NCBI RefSeq assembly: GCF_028993615.1
Contig: NZ_CP118632.1
Span: 3,224,001-3,288,000 of the forward strand
Direction: 5' to 3'
Length of the DNA: 64,000 nt
DNA from: Herbaspirillum sp. WKF16
Lineage (GTDB): Bacteria > Pseudomonadota > Gammaproteobacteria > Burkholderiales > Burkholderiaceae_D
Position 1 is the first letter of the stretch. Each line of letters begins with the position of its first letter. A model generated the notes under the pieces. That model was not told where the DNA came from and did not search any database. It saw only the letters and a program-made list of their open reading frames with translations. The position numbers and the translations under genes are program-made. Below are positions 1 to 8,855 of this stretch, piece by piece.

Positions 1-734
1 TTGCGAAACACGGCGGCGAAGGCGCTCTGGCTGGTATAGCCATGCGCCAGCGCGACATCGATCACCTTGTCGCCGCGCGCCAGTTGCTCCAGCGCCAGCA
101 GCAACCGCGCCTGCTGGCGCCAGTGGCCGAAGCGCATCCCGGTGCCGGCCAGGAAACGGCGATGGAAGGTGCGGGTGGCGATGCCCAGGCCGGCCGCCAG
201 CGCCTCCACCGTTGCCGCCTGGTCGGGCTCGCGCATCAGGTCCTCGCAGATGATGCGCAGGCCGGGCTCGGACGGCAACGGCAAGTACAGGGGCAGCACC
301 GGCACCGTGCGCAGCTCCAGCACCAGCAATCGCAGCAGATGCCAGGCGCGCGAGTCCGGCTCCAGTCGCGCCCCCAGTCCGAGGCCGACCGCCGAGACGA
401 TCAGCTCCCGCAGCAACGGCGGGATGTCCAGCACGCAGCTGCGCGTCGGCAGGTTCGGCAACTCGGGCGTGTTAATGAAGACGGTGCGCATCTTGACGTC
501 GCCGCGCATGCGCACCTGGTGTTCCACATCCGGTTGCAGCCAGACGCCGCGCGTGGGCGGCACCACCCAGCGGCCGTCGACGGTCTCTACGCACAGCACA
601 CCCTCGATGGCGTACAGCAGCTGGGCGTGCGGATGGCGGTGCGGCGGGATCACATGGCCGTGCGGGTAATCGATGGCCAACGCGCCGCAGGGCGCATTGG
701 CGGCGATCAGGTTCTGGTAGTCGGAGCTGTCCAC
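1..734 (-). CDS. AraC-family transcriptional regulator with N-terminal cupin domain (partial)
   Basis: About 244 codons are visible; the C-terminus runs off the left edge. There is no ATG in frame. A GTG at 734 preceded by GAAGG six bases upstream is the best start. The N-terminus has a cupin sensor with a His-rich strand (PPHRHPHAQLLYAIEG) as in AraC_binding domains. The end shows an AraC helix-turn-helix with FGHWRQQARLLLALEQLA followed by VALAHGYTSQSAFAAVF. It is divergent from a DMT exporter at 912, and AraC proteins of this type often control the transporter they diverge from, so that is its likely target. The ligand is unknown. Confidence 0.85.
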   Translation of the reverse strand, partial: MDSSDYQNLIAANAPCGALAIDYPHGHVIPPHRHPHAQLLYAIEGVLCVETVDGRWVVPPTRGVWLQPDVEHQVRMRGDVKMRTVFINTPELPNLPTRSCVLDIPPLLRELIVSAVGLGLGARLEPDSRAWHLLRLLVLELRTVPVLPLYLPLPSEPGLRIICEDLMREPDQAATVEALAAGLGIATRTFHRRFLAGTGMRFGHWRQQARLLLALEQLARGDKVIDVALAHGYTSQSAFAAVFR

Positions 735-911
735 GTAAGGCCTTCGCGCCGGCCTTTCACAGGCCGTGTCACTTTCAAGACAAACAACGACATCTTAGCA
801 CGCGAGCGCCAGGCAGAAGACAGGCAGGATGGCATGCGATGGCCCCTCGCCGCGCGCGGGCCGTCATCTCATCGACCGCTTCTTTTCCTTTTTCGTCCTT
901 TCCCGACCGCC

Positions 912-1826
912 ATGCCATTGACCTCTTATCTCTATCCCTTCCTCGCCATCGTGCTGTGGGCCGGCAACGTCATCGTCTCCAAGCTGGCCGCCTCGGCCAT
1001 CTCGCCGGTGGCCATCACCTTCTATCGCCTGATCCTGCTGCTGGCGCTGATGAGCCCCTTCGTGCTCAAGCCGCTGTGGAACAACCGCGCGCTGATCCGC
1101 CGCCACTGGTGGAAACTGGCGCTGTCGGGCCTGCTGGCGATGGCCTTCTTCCAGAGCCTGTCCTACCGCGCCGCCGAAAGCACCACCGCCACCAACATGG
1201 CCATCGTGACCGCGCTCATTCCGCTGCTCACCGCCCTGCTCTCGGTGCTGGTGCTGGGCGAAGCGGTGACGCTGGGCATGGCCGCGGGCGGCGTGCTGTC
1301 CTTTGCGGGATTGCTGTATCTGGTGGGACAAGGCGACATGTCGCAGGCGCTGCGCGGCGGCGTGCATGCCGGCGACGCGCTCATGCTGCTGGCGGCGCTC
1401 TCATACTCGCTGTATGGCGTGCTGCTGAAGTACTGGAAGCTCAGTGTGCCGGCCTGGCAAGCGATCTACGTGCAAGCCATCGCGGGCCTGGCCTTCATGC
1501 TGCCGCAATTCCTGCTGCTGCCTGCCGGCGCCGCGACGCTGGACGCGCGCACGCTGCCGCTGATCGGCTACTCGGGCATCGGTTCGTCGATTCTGCTGTC
1601 CTACCTCTGGATCGAGGGCGTCAAACGGCTCGGGCCGAGCCGCTGCAGCATCTTCATCAACCTGCTGCCGGTGCTGACGGCGGGCTGTGCGATCGCCTGG
1701 CTGCACGAGGAGATGCATGCCTACCACCTGATCGGCGGCGGCGTCAGCCTGGCCGGGGTGCTGTTGACGCAGATGGTGCAACGGCCGCTGCTGGGTGCGC
1801 GCCGCACGCCGGCCACGCGCGCCTGA
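912..1826 (+). CDS. DMT-superfamily (EamA) inner-membrane exporter
   Basis: 304 residues with about ten hydrophobic segments arranged as two EamA repeats, roughly residues 5-140 and 150-290. The first repeat begins PFLAIVLWAGNVIVSKLA, the typical entry helix of drug/metabolite transporters. The frame is open far upstream, but homology begins at MPLTSYLYPFL, so the ATG at 912 is chosen. The family exports amino acids, metabolites or drugs by proton exchange; the substrate cannot be read here. The divergent AraC gene on the left is its probable regulator. There is no strong Shine-Dalgarno sequence before the start. Confidence 0.88.
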   Translation: MPLTSYLYPFLAIVLWAGNVIVSKLAASAISPVAITFYRLILLLALMSPFVLKPLWNNRALIRRHWWKLALSGLLAMAFFQSLSYRAAESTTATNMAIVTALIPLLTALLSVLVLGEAVTLGMAAGGVLSFAGLLYLVGQGDMSQALRGGVHAGDALMLLAALSYSLYGVLLKYWKLSVPAWQAIYVQAIAGLAFMLPQFLLLPAGAATLDARTLPLIGYSGIGSSILLSYLWIEGVKRLGPSRCSIFINLLPVLTAGCAIAWLHEEMHAYHLIGGGVSLAGVLLTQMVQRPLLGARRTPATRA

Positions 1827-1942
1827 GAGGAACCAACCGGGCGCATCCGCACTCTGGGCATGTGCACCCGGCGGCGCGGCAGTGGCGACACTGTCATGCC
1901 GCCGGCCAAACAACACACATCACATCGCACAGAGGAGCCTCG

Positions 1943-2347
1943 ATGACCAACGATACCCACAGCAAAACCCTGGGCTACCTGCTCTGGATCTTCGGATTCA
2001 CCGGCGCGCACCGCTTCTACTACGGCAAGCCGGTCTCCGGCACGATCTGGTTCTTCACTTTCGGCCTGCTCGGCATCGGCTGGCTGGTCGACCTGTTCCT
2101 GATCCCGTCGATGGATCGCGAGGCCGACCGCCGCTTCATCGGCGGCGACAGCAACTACTCGGTGGCCTGGCTGCTGCTGACCTTCCTGGGTATCTTCGGC
2201 CTGCACCGCATGTACATCGGCAAGTGGCTCTCCGGCATCCTCTACCTGCTCACCGGCGGCGTGTTCCTGCTGGGCGTGCTGTACGATTTCTGGACCCTCA
2301 ACGCGCAAATTTCCGAGCGCAACTTCGGCCGCAAGACGCCGGCCTGA
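1943..2347 (+). CDS. TM2-domain membrane protein
   Basis: 134 residues containing two TM2-like units. The first (about 8-55) reads LGYLLWIFGFTGAHRFYYGK, and the second (about 72-120) has LGIFGLHRMYIGKWLSGILY. Each unit is a hydrophobic hairpin with the G-x-H-R-F/M-Y-x-G-K signature. The start at 1943 has AGAGGAG just upstream. TM2 proteins are small inner-membrane proteins of unknown biochemical role. The gene stands alone between the DMT exporter and the convergent CorC/HlyC gene. Confidence 0.85.
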   Translation: MTNDTHSKTLGYLLWIFGFTGAHRFYYGKPVSGTIWFFTFGLLGIGWLVDLFLIPSMDREADRRFIGGDSNYSVAWLLLTFLGIFGLHRMYIGKWLSGILYLLTGGVFLLGVLYDFWTLNAQISERNFGRKTPA

Positions 2348-2394
2348 AGACCTCCCATCCGCCCATGCGGCGGATGCGGTCGCCGCATGGACGC

Positions 2395-3729
2395 TCAGGC
2401 CCTGGCGTCCGCCTCCTTCACCGCCGCTTCGCCCTTGTCCTGCTTGAAGCGCGTCACCAGCAACTGGTTGATCCGGTTGCCCTCGATGTCGACCACCTCG
2501 AACTTGAAGTCCGAAAAGAGCACGAAGTCGGTTTTCTTCGGGATCTTGCGCATCATGTACATGATGAAGCCGGCCAGGGTCTCGTAGCCGACCGGATTGG
2601 GGTACTCCTCGATGTCGAGCTCGTTCATCACATCGTTCAGGGGCGTCAGGCCGTCCATCAGCCACGAGTTCTCGTCGCGCCGCACGATCTGCTGCTCCTC
2701 TTCGGCCATCGCCAGCAGGTTGCCCATCAGCACGCCGGTGACGTCGGTGATGCTGATGATGCCCACCACCAGCGCGTATTCGTTGACCACGATGGCCAGG
2801 TCCTCGTCCATCGCCTTCATGCGTTCCAGCACTTCCCACAGGTTCAGGCTGTCGGGGATCGACAGCGGGCTGTGCACCAGGCCCTTGTCGGCCAGCGAGA
2901 ACTGCTCGCCCTTGAGCAGGCGCTTCAACACGTCCTTGCTGTCGATGTAGCCCAGCACGGCGTCGATATGGCCGTCGCACACCAGGAAGCGCGAATGCGG
3001 ATGGTCGATGATCTTCTGGCGGATGGTCTCCTCGCTGTCGTCGAGCAGGAAGTAGACGATGCTCTCGCGCGCCGTCATCGCCGAGGGCACGTAGCGGCTC
3101 TCCAGCTCGAACACGTTCTCGATCAAATGGTGCTCCTGCGTGAGCAGCACGCCGGCCTGGGCGCCGGCGTCGACCATGGCGTGGATCTCGTTGGGCGTGA
3201 TCACTTCCTGGCGCACTTGCGGCAGGCCGAACAGCGTGAAGATCCATTTCGACAGCGTGTTGAAGAACCACACCAGCGGCCTGAACATCGTCTCCAGCAG
3301 CAGCATGGGCTTGACCAGGGCCACCGCCGCGCGTTCCGGCGCGACCATCGCCAGCCGCTTGGGCATGAGGTCGGCGAACAGGATGAAGAAGGAGGTCACC
3401 ACCAGGAAGGACATCGCGAAGCTGACGCTCTCCAGCCACGGCCCCTGGTAGAAGCTGCCGACCAGGTCGCGCATGTGCGGCGTCAGCGCCGGCTCGCCGA
3501 CCACGCCGCCGAGGATGGCCACGGCGTTCAGGCCGATCTGCACCACCGTGAAGAAGTTGCCCGGCTGGGCCTGCAGCGCCAGCACCAGCACGGCGTTGGG
3601 GTCGCCCTCCTTGGACATCATCTCCAGGCGGATCTTGCGCGAAGCGGCAATGGAGATCTCGGCGCAGGAGAGGAAGGCGCTGACCACGACCAGCACAAGG
3701 ATCAGCAGGAAGCTGGTGAAAATGCTCAT
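2395..3729 (-). CDS. CNNM/CorC-HlyC family membrane protein (hemolysin family)
   Basis: 444 residues. The N-terminal DUF21/CNNM transmembrane domain spans about 1-190 (start MSIFTSFLLILVLVVVSAFL). A CBS-domain pair follows at about 210-335 and a small CorC_HlyC domain at about 350-430. Family members are linked to divalent cation (Mg/Co) efflux or tolerance; the hemolysin name is historical. An in-frame upstream ATG at 3789 would add 20 polar residues before the first helix, so 3729 is preferred. The gene is single and minus-strand, about 95 bases downstream of the diflavin reductase gene. Confidence 0.88.
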   Translation of the reverse strand: MSIFTSFLLILVLVVVSAFLSCAEISIAASRKIRLEMMSKEGDPNAVLVLALQAQPGNFFTVVQIGLNAVAILGGVVGEPALTPHMRDLVGSFYQGPWLESVSFAMSFLVVTSFFILFADLMPKRLAMVAPERAAVALVKPMLLLETMFRPLVWFFNTLSKWIFTLFGLPQVRQEVITPNEIHAMVDAGAQAGVLLTQEHHLIENVFELESRYVPSAMTARESIVYFLLDDSEETIRQKIIDHPHSRFLVCDGHIDAVLGYIDSKDVLKRLLKGEQFSLADKGLVHSPLSIPDSLNLWEVLERMKAMDEDLAIVVNEYALVVGIISITDVTGVLMGNLLAMAEEEQQIVRRDENSWLMDGLTPLNDVMNELDIEEYPNPVGYETLAGFIMYMMRKIPKKTDFVLFSDFKFEVVDIEGNRINQLLVTRFKQDKGEAAVKEADARA

Positions 3730-3823
3730 GTTGTTCTTATCTCTTTGATTTGACGCCCCATTTTCTCGCGCAACGGGGCGAAAAGGCAAATCGGACAGAA
3801 CAACGCCCGCCGCCGCGGGCGCC

Positions 3824-5443
3824 TCAGTAGACGTCGCGCCGGTATCGTCCCTGCTCGGACAGGGCGATCAGCGCGTCCTCGCCGAGGATCTCCCGCAGCG
3901 CGTCCGCCACGCCCGCGGCCATGCCCTGCAGGCTGCCGCACACATAGATGCAGGCGCCCTGCGCGACCCAGGCGCGCAGGGTATCGGCGGCCTCGCGCAG
4001 CTTGTCCTGCACATAGACGCGCCGCGCCTGGTCGCGCGAGAACGCCAGGTCGAGCCGCTCCAGCAGGCCCTGCGCCTGCCAGGCCTCGATCTCCTCGCGG
4101 TGGAAATAGTCGTGCGCGCGGCTGCGCTCGCCGAACACCAGCCAGTTGCGTCCCCGCCCCGCCGCTGCTCGCGCGCGCAGGTGGGCGCGCAACCCGGCCA
4201 GGCCGGTGCCGTTGCCGATCAGGATCAGCGGGACATCGTCAGGCGGCGCGTGGAAACCGCTGTTGGCGCGCACCCGCGCGGCGATCTCGGCGCCGGGCGG
4301 CGCGTGCAGCGTCAGCCATCCGGAACCGATGCCGGGCCGGCCGTCGGCCTGGCGCATGCGGCGCACCAGCAGGTCCAGGCTGCCGTCGCCGGGCAGCGAG
4401 GCGATCGAGTATTCGCGGTGCGGCAAGGGCGCCAGGCGCGCCAGCAATGCCTCGCCGTCGAGGCCGCGCAGATCGTCCAGCTCGCCGGCCGCGCGCGGCA
4501 GCATGCGGCCGGCCAGCGCCTGCGCCAGCGGCAGGCCGGACAGCGAGAGTCCCTGCATGAATTGCCGCACCTCCACGTCGCTGTTGCGCGGGCCGATCTC
4601 CACGATGTCGCCGGCCTGCCAGGCCGGCGCCGGCAGATCCAGCGGCGTCAGCGCCAGGTGGAAGGCCGGGTCGCCCGCGCTGCCGGGATTGAGCAGGCGG
4701 CGCTCGGCCAGGCGCCAGCGGGAGTAGGACGGTGCGCTCCAATCGGCGTCGTCGCTGTGGCCGCTCAGCACGCCCAGTTGGTGCTGCCAGTGGCGCAGCG
4801 CGCCCTCGTCGCCGTTGTCGACCTCGACCGGGTCGAACAGCGGCTGCGCGTGACGGCGCCGCAGCCAGTTCTCCAGCGCGTGGCCGAAGGCGCAATATCG
4901 TTCGTAGCTGCGGTCGCCCAGCGCCAGCACGCCGAAACGCAGGTCGGCCAGCGAGGCTTGCGCTTGCGCCGAGGCCATCCGGCGCGCGAAGCCGGCGGCG
5001 GCGTCCGGCGCATCGCCCTCGCCTGTCGTGCTGATGACGAACAGCGCCTGCCTTGCCGAACGCAAGTCGTCTTCGCCCACCCGCGCCAGCGGCAGCACGC
5101 GCACCGCCATGCCGCCCTTGCGCAGGCTGTGGGCCGACTGCAGCGCGAGCTGTTCGGCAAAGCCGGTCTGGCTGGCGAAGGCGATCAGCAAGGGAATGCC
5201 ATCATCCGCGGCGGCGCCGTCGGCGGCGGCCCAGAGCCTTTCCTGCTCGCGCTGGCGGCGCTTGTGCTTGAGCACGGTCACCGCGCAGAAGACCAGGTAG
5301 GCCAGCGCCACCAGCGCGGCCAGCAACCAGCGCCCGTGGGCGCTGTTGCTCAGTTGACCGCGCGCCGCGCCCCAACCGGCCAACGCCGCAGCGGCCAGCA
5401 CGGCAAGCCATTGGAGGGAAGTCGATGAGGTCAGCTTGCCCAT
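3824..5443 (-). CDS. Membrane-anchored diflavin reductase (CysJ/P450-reductase type)
   Basis: 539 residues. Two N-terminal transmembrane helices (about 10-28 and 40-60) are followed by a flavodoxin domain (LLIAFASQTGFAEQLALQSA, about 83-225). Next comes a ferredoxin-reductase-like FAD domain with the R-x-Y-S motif in HREYSIAS, then an NADP-binding domain with LILIGNGTGLAG and YVCGSLQGM. It ends in an aromatic residue (RRDVY). The predicted job is to pass electrons from NADPH through FAD and FMN to a membrane partner. It is the last gene of the PepSY-DUF2271-DUF4198-ApbE operon; its stop to start spacing with apbE is 7 bases. This context argues against sulfite reduction and for siderophore-iron reduction. 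Confidence 0.85.
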   Translation of the reverse strand: MGKLTSSTSLQWLAVLAAAALAGWGAARGQLSNSAHGRWLLAALVALAYLVFCAVTVLKHKRRQREQERLWAAADGAAADDGIPLLIAFASQTGFAEQLALQSAHSLRKGGMAVRVLPLARVGEDDLRSARQALFVISTTGEGDAPDAAAGFARRMASAQAQASLADLRFGVLALGDRSYERYCAFGHALENWLRRRHAQPLFDPVEVDNGDEGALRHWQHQLGVLSGHSDDADWSAPSYSRWRLAERRLLNPGSAGDPAFHLALTPLDLPAPAWQAGDIVEIGPRNSDVEVRQFMQGLSLSGLPLAQALAGRMLPRAAGELDDLRGLDGEALLARLAPLPHREYSIASLPGDGSLDLLVRRMRQADGRPGIGSGWLTLHAPPGAEIAARVRANSGFHAPPDDVPLILIGNGTGLAGLRAHLRARAAAGRGRNWLVFGERSRAHDYFHREEIEAWQAQGLLERLDLAFSRDQARRVYVQDKLREAADTLRAWVAQGACIYVCGSLQGMAAGVADALREILGEDALIALSEQGRYRRDVY

Positions 5444-5450
5444 GCCGCGC

Positions 5451-6458
5451 TCATTCCAGCATGGCGGCCATGGCCGGCGTCATGCGCTCGCGGAAACCCG
5501 AGGCCGCGCCGCCGATGAACAGCGCCGCGACATTGCGCCGGCGCGCAAAGGCCATGCCCTCCTCTTCGCCCAGCACGGTGAGCGCAGTGGCCAGCGCGTC
5601 GGCCACCATGCAGCTGGGATGCAGCACGGTGACCGAGGCCAGGTCGTGCCGCACCGGGCTGCCGCTGCGCGGGTCGATGGTGTGGGCGTAACGGCGGCCA
5701 TCCTGCTCGAAATGGCGGCGATAGTCGCCCGAGGTGGCGATGGCCATGCCATGCAATGCCGCCAGCAGCGCGGCGCCGCCGTCCAGCGGCGGCCGCTCCA
5801 GCGCCACCCACCAGGGCTGGCCGTCGGCCTTGAGGCCCATGCCGGAGAGCTCGCCGCCGATCTCGGCCAGCCAGCTGGCGCAGCCGGCTTCGCGCAGCGC
5901 CTGCGCCACCAGGTCCACTGCGTAACCCTTGGCGATGCCGGAAAAATCGAGGTAGGCGCCGCCCGGTTGCAGCGCGCTGCGCGTGGCCCGATCCAGGCCG
6001 ATGCGGCGCCAGCCGCAACGCGCGCGCGCCTGCGTCAGCGCAGCCTGATCGGGCACGGCATGCGATGGAACACTGTCGGTGGCCGGCCCGAAGCCCCACA
6101 GGTTGACCAGCGGCCCGACGGTGGGATCGAAGGCGCCGTCGCTGTCGACGGCCATGGTCAGCGCGGCGTCCAGCACGGCATGGAAAGCCTCGGGCAAGGC
6201 ATGCCAGCTGCCGGCCTCGGCGCGGTTGAAGCGGGAAATCAGGGAGTCCGGCTCCCAGGTGCTCATCTCGCGGATCACGCGCGCCAGTTGCGCCTCGACG
6301 GCGGCGGCGATGGTCTCGCGCGCCACGCCGCGGGGGGCCAGCGCATGCACGCTCCAGGTGGTGCCCATGGCGGCGCCGGCAAGGGAATGCTGGACGGCAT
6401 CCGGCGGCAAGGCCGGCGGCTCGTCCATGTCGAGCGGAATCAGTACGCGGTTGGACAT
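5451..6458 (-). CDS. apbE: ApbE-type FAD:protein FMN transferase
   Basis: 335 residues with ApbE hallmarks. MGTTWSV is near residue 31, followed by MSTWEPDSLISRFN, then DFSGIAKGYAVDLVAQAL, an EIGGEL segment and the metal-site region TIDPRSGSPV ending in MVADALATAL. ApbE uses FAD and Mg to attach FMN covalently to Thr/Ser of exported redox proteins. The likely substrate is the DUF2271 protein two genes upstream, which carries an S-G-A-T site. Unlike most ApbE proteins, the N-terminus (MSNRVLIPLDMDEPP) shows no signal peptide or lipobox. It lies between the DUF4198 gene and the diflavin reductase in one operon. Confidence 0.92.
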   Translation of the reverse strand: MSNRVLIPLDMDEPPALPPDAVQHSLAGAAMGTTWSVHALAPRGVARETIAAAVEAQLARVIREMSTWEPDSLISRFNRAEAGSWHALPEAFHAVLDAALTMAVDSDGAFDPTVGPLVNLWGFGPATDSVPSHAVPDQAALTQARARCGWRRIGLDRATRSALQPGGAYLDFSGIAKGYAVDLVAQALREAGCASWLAEIGGELSGMGLKADGQPWWVALERPPLDGGAALLAALHGMAIATSGDYRRHFEQDGRRYAHTIDPRSGSPVRHDLASVTVLHPSCMVADALATALTVLGEEEGMAFARRRNVAALFIGGAASGFRERMTPAMAAMLE

Positions 6459-6559
6459 CGGGAATACTCGCTGCCGGGCGGCGCTTGACGCGCCGCCCTC
6501 AACACAAAAACGGCGCCCGCGCCGCGGGCGCCCATGTCGCTACAGGCCAGGCCCAAGGT

Positions 6560-7390
6560 TCAGGGCAGCACCTCCACCGTGGCGATGTAGCTGGCGCGGC
6601 GCTGGCCGGCTTGCGGCAGCGTGGTCTTCTGGTCGGTAACGCTGGCCTCCAGCCAGTACATGCCGGCGCCGCTCCACTTGATGCTGAATTTGCCCTCGGC
6701 GTCGGTCTTGAGCTTGGTTTCCAGCAGCTTGTCGCGATAGCGGATGCCGCCCGGCACCACGTCCACTTCCAGGCCGGGCGCCGGCTTGCCGTCCAGCAGC
6801 AGCTGGAAGGAAGCGGTGTCGCCCGCCACCAGGTCGTTGGGATGGGTGACCGGCTGCAGCTCCAGGCCGCTGCCGGTGATCCCCAGCGCGGCGCGGGTCG
6901 GCTTGCCGGCGGTGGCGAAGGTCTCCACCCGGCTGTTCACCTGGGTCACCTTCAGCTCTTGCGCGTTGGCCGGGATCTCCTTGGCCAGCGCCTCGGCGGC
7001 GCCGCGCCAGCGCTTCTGCTGGCCGTCCACCTTGTAGCTGGCGAACACGCCGTTGTTGACGACTGCGATCTTGTAGGTGCCGGGCTGCGAAAGCTGCACG
7101 TCGAAGGTGCTGCGGTACTTGCCGGTGGCGGCGTTGACGGCCTGCGCCGGCTTGCCGTCCGGCGCGGTCACCACCAGGCCGTCCAGGCGCAGCGGGAAGT
7201 GCTCGAAATAGAACAGGTCGTTGGAGACGGCGGCGTCCACCGTCACCCAGGCGTCATTGCCCGACAGCACGGTGGCCGAGGGCAGCAGCCACTGGCGGTG
7301 CGCGTGGGCCGACAGCGGCAGGCTGATGGCCAGCGCCAGGGCGGCGATCTTCATCGATTTTCCGGCGATGCGTTGCAGGGAGAAGTTCAT
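6560..7390 (-). CDS. DUF4198-family periplasmic protein
   Basis: 276 residues beginning with a Sec signal peptide (SMKIAALALAISLPLSAHA). The mature protein starts HRQWLLPS, the characteristic N-terminus of this family, and the terminal His could bind metal. The C-terminal part (about 180-270) looks like an Ig-like or carrier-type beta domain with LKTDAEGKFSIKWSGAGMYW. The family is seen with ApbE and PepSY proteins and is thought to handle metals or metallophores in the periplasm; its biochemical role is not settled. The start at 7390 is chosen for the signal peptide. It is 59 bases after the DUF2271 gene in the same operon. Confidence 0.85.
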   Translation of the reverse strand: MNFSLQRIAGKSMKIAALALAISLPLSAHAHRQWLLPSATVLSGNDAWVTVDAAVSNDLFYFEHFPLRLDGLVVTAPDGKPAQAVNAATGKYRSTFDVQLSQPGTYKIAVVNNGVFASYKVDGQQKRWRGAAEALAKEIPANAQELKVTQVNSRVETFATAGKPTRAALGITGSGLELQPVTHPNDLVAGDTASFQLLLDGKPAPGLEVDVVPGGIRYRDKLLETKLKTDAEGKFSIKWSGAGMYWLEASVTDQKTTLPQAGQRRASYIATVEVLP

Positions 7391-7449
7391 GTTGGTTCCT
7401 CTTGTCGGTGTGGTTCGCGGGCGTGATTGCCCGGCTCGGGGTTCAGGAC

Positions 7450-7995
7450 TCAGGGCTTCAGTTCCAGCGACACCGCGCCCAGTTCGCTGCTGCCTTGCGC
7501 CCTGGCGCTCTGGGCCGACTTGGGCGGCCACTGGAAGGGCAGCTTCACCAGCTCGCGGCCGCCGACTTCGCGCGCGGCTTCCACCATCAGCACGTAGTCG
7601 CCCGGGGCCAGGCCGGCGAGCGGTCCCTTGTCGGAACCGAAGTTGAGTTTCTGCTCGCCGGCCGGGCGGGTCGCGCCGCTGACGCCGTCGATGGGCATCT
7701 GCTGTTCGCGGCCGCTGCGGCGCCACCACTGGCGGATATCCTTCAGCCACTTCTCGCCTTCCTTGTCCTTCTTCTTCAGGTCGTACCAGACCGCCAGGTT
7801 GGCCGCCACGCTCTGGTCGGCGCGCTCGATCCAGGCGGCCAGGTAGGGCCGGTGGTATTCCGCCACGTTGAGCGTGGGCACCTCGATGCGGAGGTTCAGG
7901 TCGGCGGCGCCGGCCGGGGCCGCCGAGGCGAACAGCGCCGTCATGGCCAGCGCCAGGACGGTAGGTTTCAGCAATAGGGATTTCTTGTGCGTCAT
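7450..7995 (-). CDS. DUF2271 periplasmic protein with predicted FMN attachment site
   Basis: 181 residues with a clear Sec signal peptide ending AAPAGA at about residue 30. The mature domain is DUF2271 (LNLRIEVPTLNVAEYHRPYL onward). Residues 103-109 read DGVSGAT. This matches the D-x-x-(S/T)-G-A-(T/S) site that ApbE flavinylates in NqrC-type proteins, so T109 is the predicted FMN-linked residue. That makes this protein the likely periplasmic electron carrier between the PepSY membrane protein and ferric siderophore. Aromatic and basic residues around the motif (IRQWWRRSGR, about 87-96) are notable. It follows the PepSY gene by 48 bases. Confidence 0.88.
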   Translation of the reverse strand: MTHKKSLLLKPTVLALAMTALFASAAPAGAADLNLRIEVPTLNVAEYHRPYLAAWIERADQSVAANLAVWYDLKKKDKEGEKWLKDIRQWWRRSGREQQMPIDGVSGATRPAGEQKLNFGSDKGPLAGLAPGDYVLMVEAAREVGGRELVKLPFQWPPKSAQSARAQGSSELGAVSLELKP

Positions 7996-8043
7996 GTGAC
8001 CTCGCTAAAGGGTTCGATGGCTGCGGGCGCGCGCCCGACCGGC

Positions 8044-8700
8044 TCAATGGATAAACAGGATCGCCAGCAACAGCGGCGCCACCAGCCCCAGCGCCACCAG
8101 CGGCCAGGTCGCCGGGCGCTTGCCGGCGTGCATCTGCAGCAGGAACAGGCCGGTGATGCAAAAGACCAGGCAGGCCGCCGCGAACACGTCGATGAACCAG
8201 CTCCACGCCGCGCCGGTATTGCGCCCCTTGTGCAGGTCGTTGAAGTAGGAGATCCAGCCGCGCTCGGTCTTCTCGTATTCGATCTTGCCGTCTTCCAGCT
8301 CCACCCGCAGCCAGGCGTCCCCGCCCGGGCGCGGCAGCGAGACGTAGACCTCGTCCGGCGACCACTCCGCAGCCTGCGCGCCGATCGTCACGGCCATCTG
8401 CGCGGCGATCCAGTCGCGCGCCCCGGCCGGCATCGGCGCCTTGCCGCCCGCCTTGTCGGCGGCTTGCGCCTGCGCGCGCAACGGCGCCAGCAAGCGCTCG
8501 GGCAACTGCGCCTCCCGATGGCTGACCTGCGGCCGGGCCTCGATCTGCGCCGCGTGGTTCAGGGTCAGGCCGGTCGCCGCAAAGGCCAGCATCGCCACCA
8601 GGCAGATGCCGGAACTGATCCAGTGCCACTGGTGCAGGTGCTTGAGCCAGAAGGCGCGGCGTTTCTGGTCGGGGAGCGGGCTGGCGGTGACGTCCTTCAT
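8044..8700 (-). CDS. PepSY-associated transmembrane protein
   Basis: 218 residues. There is an N-terminal helix (about 25-45, ISSGICLVAMLAFAATGLTL), a periplasmic region of about 110 residues ending with WISYFNDLHKGRNTGAAWSW, and two C-terminal helices. His in HLHQWHW and DLHKG are typical of PepSY_TM proteins. Such proteins act as inner-membrane reductases for ferric siderophores (FoxB/FpvG-like). The ATG at 8700 is chosen; another Met at 8724 adds eight residues. This is the first gene of the five-gene operon, and a Fur-like box lies 35 bases upstream. Confidence 0.87.
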   Translation of the reverse strand: MKDVTASPLPDQKRRAFWLKHLHQWHWISSGICLVAMLAFAATGLTLNHAAQIEARPQVSHREAQLPERLLAPLRAQAQAADKAGGKAPMPAGARDWIAAQMAVTIGAQAAEWSPDEVYVSLPRPGGDAWLRVELEDGKIEYEKTERGWISYFNDLHKGRNTGAAWSWFIDVFAAACLVFCITGLFLLQMHAGKRPATWPLVALGLVAPLLLAILFIH

Positions 8701-8734
8701 GGCGTGGCGATGGCGGCCTGCCATTCGCTTCAAA

Positions 8735-8749
8735 TAATAATGGTTCTCA
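8735..8749 (-). promoter_or_regulatory. Fur-like box upstream of the PepSY operon
   Basis: On the minus strand the sequence TGAGAACCATTATTA matches 11 of 14 defined positions of the 7-1-7 Fur consensus. It sits in an AT-rich patch within otherwise GC-rich DNA, directly before the PepSY gene. The function follows from this position and from the iron-uptake genes downstream; no binding evidence exists here. Confidence 0.6.
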
Positions 8750-8855
8750 ATTATAGCGTCGCGCCTGAAGAAAAAGATCGCGGCGCCGGCTGTTTTACTT
8801 TGCGATACAAAACGATACACGGCCGCGCCGCGCAAGGCCCGGCGTCCCGCGCGGC

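Noticed and set aside
42..911. Long plus-strand open frame leading into the DMT exporter
   Set aside because: It is antisense to the AraC regulator on the minus strand, and its Gln/His/Arg-rich translation is typical of a GC-rich shadow frame; transporter homology begins only at 912.
3824..5443. Assimilatory sulfite reductase flavoprotein CysJ
   Set aside because: It has N-terminal membrane helices and sits with ApbE, PepSY and a siderophore receptor rather than with a sulfite reductase hemoprotein gene.
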